From assembly GCA_900540305.1 (NCBI GenBank), contig UQFL01000035.1, positions 1 to 22,886 on the forward strand: DNA of 22,886 bases, read 5' to 3'. The position numbers were made by a program, and so were the translations under genes. This document shows, one piece after another, positions 21,803 through 22,886 of this stretch (positions within the stretch are counted from its first letter, which is position 1; the number at the start of each line of letters is the position of its first letter). The notes below the pieces were generated by a model, which was not told the DNA's origin, ran no database searches, and saw nothing but the letters and a program-made list of their open reading frames with translations. This DNA is from an uncultured Oscillospiraceae bacterium (GTDB lineage: Bacteria; Bacillota; Clostridia; Oscillospirales; Acutalibacteraceae).

Positions 21803-22763
21803 ACTCTTTATTAAGAGGATTTAATTCTATAGCCTTTTTAGCGGCATCAGCAGTGGTATGGGTATAAATTTCTGTTGTGCTGAGGTTTTCGTGACCTAAT
21901 ATTTCTTTTAACAAAAGCAAATCAACATTTCCGTATTGATACATCAAAGTAGCCGCAGTATGTCTTAACTTATGTACGGATAAACCTCTGTCTGACAGAC
22001 CGGCTTTATCAAGATTAGTATAAACAATGTGCTGTACGGTTTTAGGACTTATGCGCTGATTTCTCGAACTGAGAAAAAGTGCTCTGTCCTTAACACCGTC
22101 ATTAGGTCGCTTTTTCAGATAATCTCTGATTGCTCTGAGGCAAGCGTTATTCAAATAAACAGTTCTCTCTTTATTTCCTTTTCCCGTGATGACAAGGCTT
22201 CCGTCTGCTTTAATATCATTATAATCAATAGAAACAAGCTCAGCCAAACGCATACCGCAGTTCAAAAACAATGTAATAATTGCGTAATCTCGTTCCTTAA
22301 ACGGGCCGTCAATTACAGACAAAAGTTTTTCAGCTTCTTCAAGCGTTAAGTATTTCGGCAACGCTTTCTTTGCTTTGGGTATATCAAGCGTTTTCATAGG
22401 ATTAGTATTTAACAATCCCAAATTATCCGTTAAATAGCTGAAAAATCTTCTTATTGAGATTACACGCCTTGCTCTTGTTCTTTCATTGTTTTTGCGTACA
22501 TCCTTGCAGTATATCATGAACTTATAAGCGTCGCTGAGGGTGATTTTTTTTATAAAATCAATGTCGATAGGGGATAAGTCTATATCTTCATCAGCAGCAT
22601 CCTTGTCAACAAGCCCTTTTTCTTTCATAATAAATCGGAAAAATGTTCTTAAATCTGAAGCATATTCAATTACAGAAAGTTCTGAATGAGCTTTAATAGC
22701 TTCAAGATAAAGTAAATATTGCTGGACAAGCTGTGGCAGTTCACTAAACTCTTCTTTTCTCAT
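21795..22763 (-). CDS. xerD: Tyrosine recombinase, XerC/XerD type
   Basis: A site-specific recombinase, probably resolving chromosome dimers at dif. The 322 residues have an N-terminal SAM-like core-binding domain (about 8-115) and a catalytic domain with the whole active site: R172 (CGMRLAEL), K195 (TGKGNKER), H264 and R267 (HKLRHTAA), H291 (LGHENLSTTEIY) and nucleophile Y300. It is about 25 residues longer than E. coli XerD, the extra part lying at about 50-75 in the N-terminal domain. AAAGG lies before the ATG, with a 17-bp palindrome just upstream. No att-like repeats, excisionase or phage genes are nearby, which favours a housekeeping Xer over a phage integrase. XerC and XerD cannot be told apart with confidence. 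Confidence 0.88.
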   Translation of the reverse strand: MRKEEFSELPQLVQQYLLYLEAIKAHSELSVIEYASDLRTFFRFIMKEKGLVDKDAADEDIDLSPIDIDFIKKITLSDAYKFMIYCKDVRKNNERTRARRVISIRRFFSYLTDNLGLLNTNPMKTLDIPKAKKALPKYLTLEEAEKLLSVIDGPFKERDYAIITLFLNCGMRLAELVSIDYNDIKADGSLVITGKGNKERTVYLNNACLRAIRDYLKKRPNDGVKDRALFLSSRNQRISPKTVQHIVYTNLDKAGLSDRGLSVHKLRHTAATLMYQYGNVDLLLLKEILGHENLSTTEIYTHTTADAAKKAIELNPLNKEFK

Positions 22764-22776
22764 AAAACATCCTTTC

Positions 22777-22793
22777 TGTGAAACAGTTTCACA
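22777..22793. repeat. Palindrome upstream of xerD (candidate operator)
   Basis: TGTGAAAC-A-GTTTCACA: perfect 8-bp arms around one base, 13 bp before the xerD ATG and next to its ribosome site. No T run follows on the minus strand. It could be a repressor site or an RNA hairpin in the leader. The rest of 22764-22886 is AT-rich and I see nothing else certain in it; TTGAAT-17-TATTTA further up on the minus strand is a weak promoter candidate. Confidence 0.6.
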
Positions 22794-22886
22794 ATTAAAG
22801 ATTTTTGATAAATAAAACTAAAGGGAATAAATAATTAGCTGAATCAGATTATTCAAAAATCAAAATATGGTTAAAGAGTATTTCCG

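Noticed and set aside
21795..22763. Tyrosine recombinase as integrase of a mobile element
   Set aside because: No tRNA or direct repeats, excisionase, phage or conjugation genes nearby; neighbours are core genes and the spoIIM-xerD vicinity is typical of a housekeeping Xer.

Overview
The window is a low-GC, densely packed stretch of core chromosome from a bacterium of the phylum Bacillota. It most likely comes from class Clostridia, of the Oscillospiraceae/Ruminococcaceae kind. The evidence is AT-rich DNA with strong SigA-type promoters and AAGGAGG-type ribosome binding sites, a T-box leader in front of cysE-cysS, a SpoIIM-like sporulation protein, a TIGR04086-type membrane protein behind yajC, and zinc-ribbon forms of L28 and L32. 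I see no rRNA, tRNA, CRISPR array, insertion sequence or prophage. The first 27 bases are not genomic: they match the Nextera transposon adapter, so the window starts at an untrimmed contig end.

Layout, left to right. (1) 48-3769: a GHL10/DUF187 lipoprotein (+), the tRNA methylthiotransferase mtaB (-) overlapping it tail to tail, and a secreted S11 D-Ala-D-Ala carboxypeptidase (+). (2) 3843-5644: pgi followed by a small P-loop protein of unknown function, closed by a terminator. (3) 5747-6475: yceD-rpmF behind a near-consensus promoter. (4) 6557-8553: der-plsY, overlapping. (5) rpmB (-), converging on plsY across two back-to-back terminators. (6) 9023-12669: recA-recX-rimO-pgsA, with every junction overlapping. 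(7) 12673-15018: promoter, cysteine T-box leader, cysE and cysS, closed by a bidirectional terminator. (8) 15082-17853 (-): asd-dapA-dapB. (9) 17990-20157: queA-tgt. (10) 20237-21802: yajC, a TIGR04086 protein and spoIIM. (11) xerD (-), overlapping the end of spoIIM.

How the parts fit. The T-box reads tRNA-Cys charging and should control both cysteine synthesis (CysE) and its use (CysS). asd-dapA-dapB turn aspartyl phosphate into tetrahydrodipicolinate for lysine and peptidoglycan. queA-tgt carry out queuosine steps on tRNA. mtaB and rimO are sister radical-SAM methylthiotransferases acting on tRNA and ribosomal protein S12 respectively. recA-recX pair a recombinase with its modulator. plsY and pgsA are two steps of phospholipid synthesis.

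This is mostly ordinary housekeeping DNA and I do not see a new defence, mobile or biosynthetic system. The points worth a second look are regulatory. A terminator's 3' arm carries the ribosome binding site of the next gene (20709-20759). Three perfect or near-perfect palindromes lie in the asd/queA, yajC and xerD upstream regions. The cysteine T-box has a readable specifier and discriminator match. One small conserved-looking P-loop gene has no assigned function.
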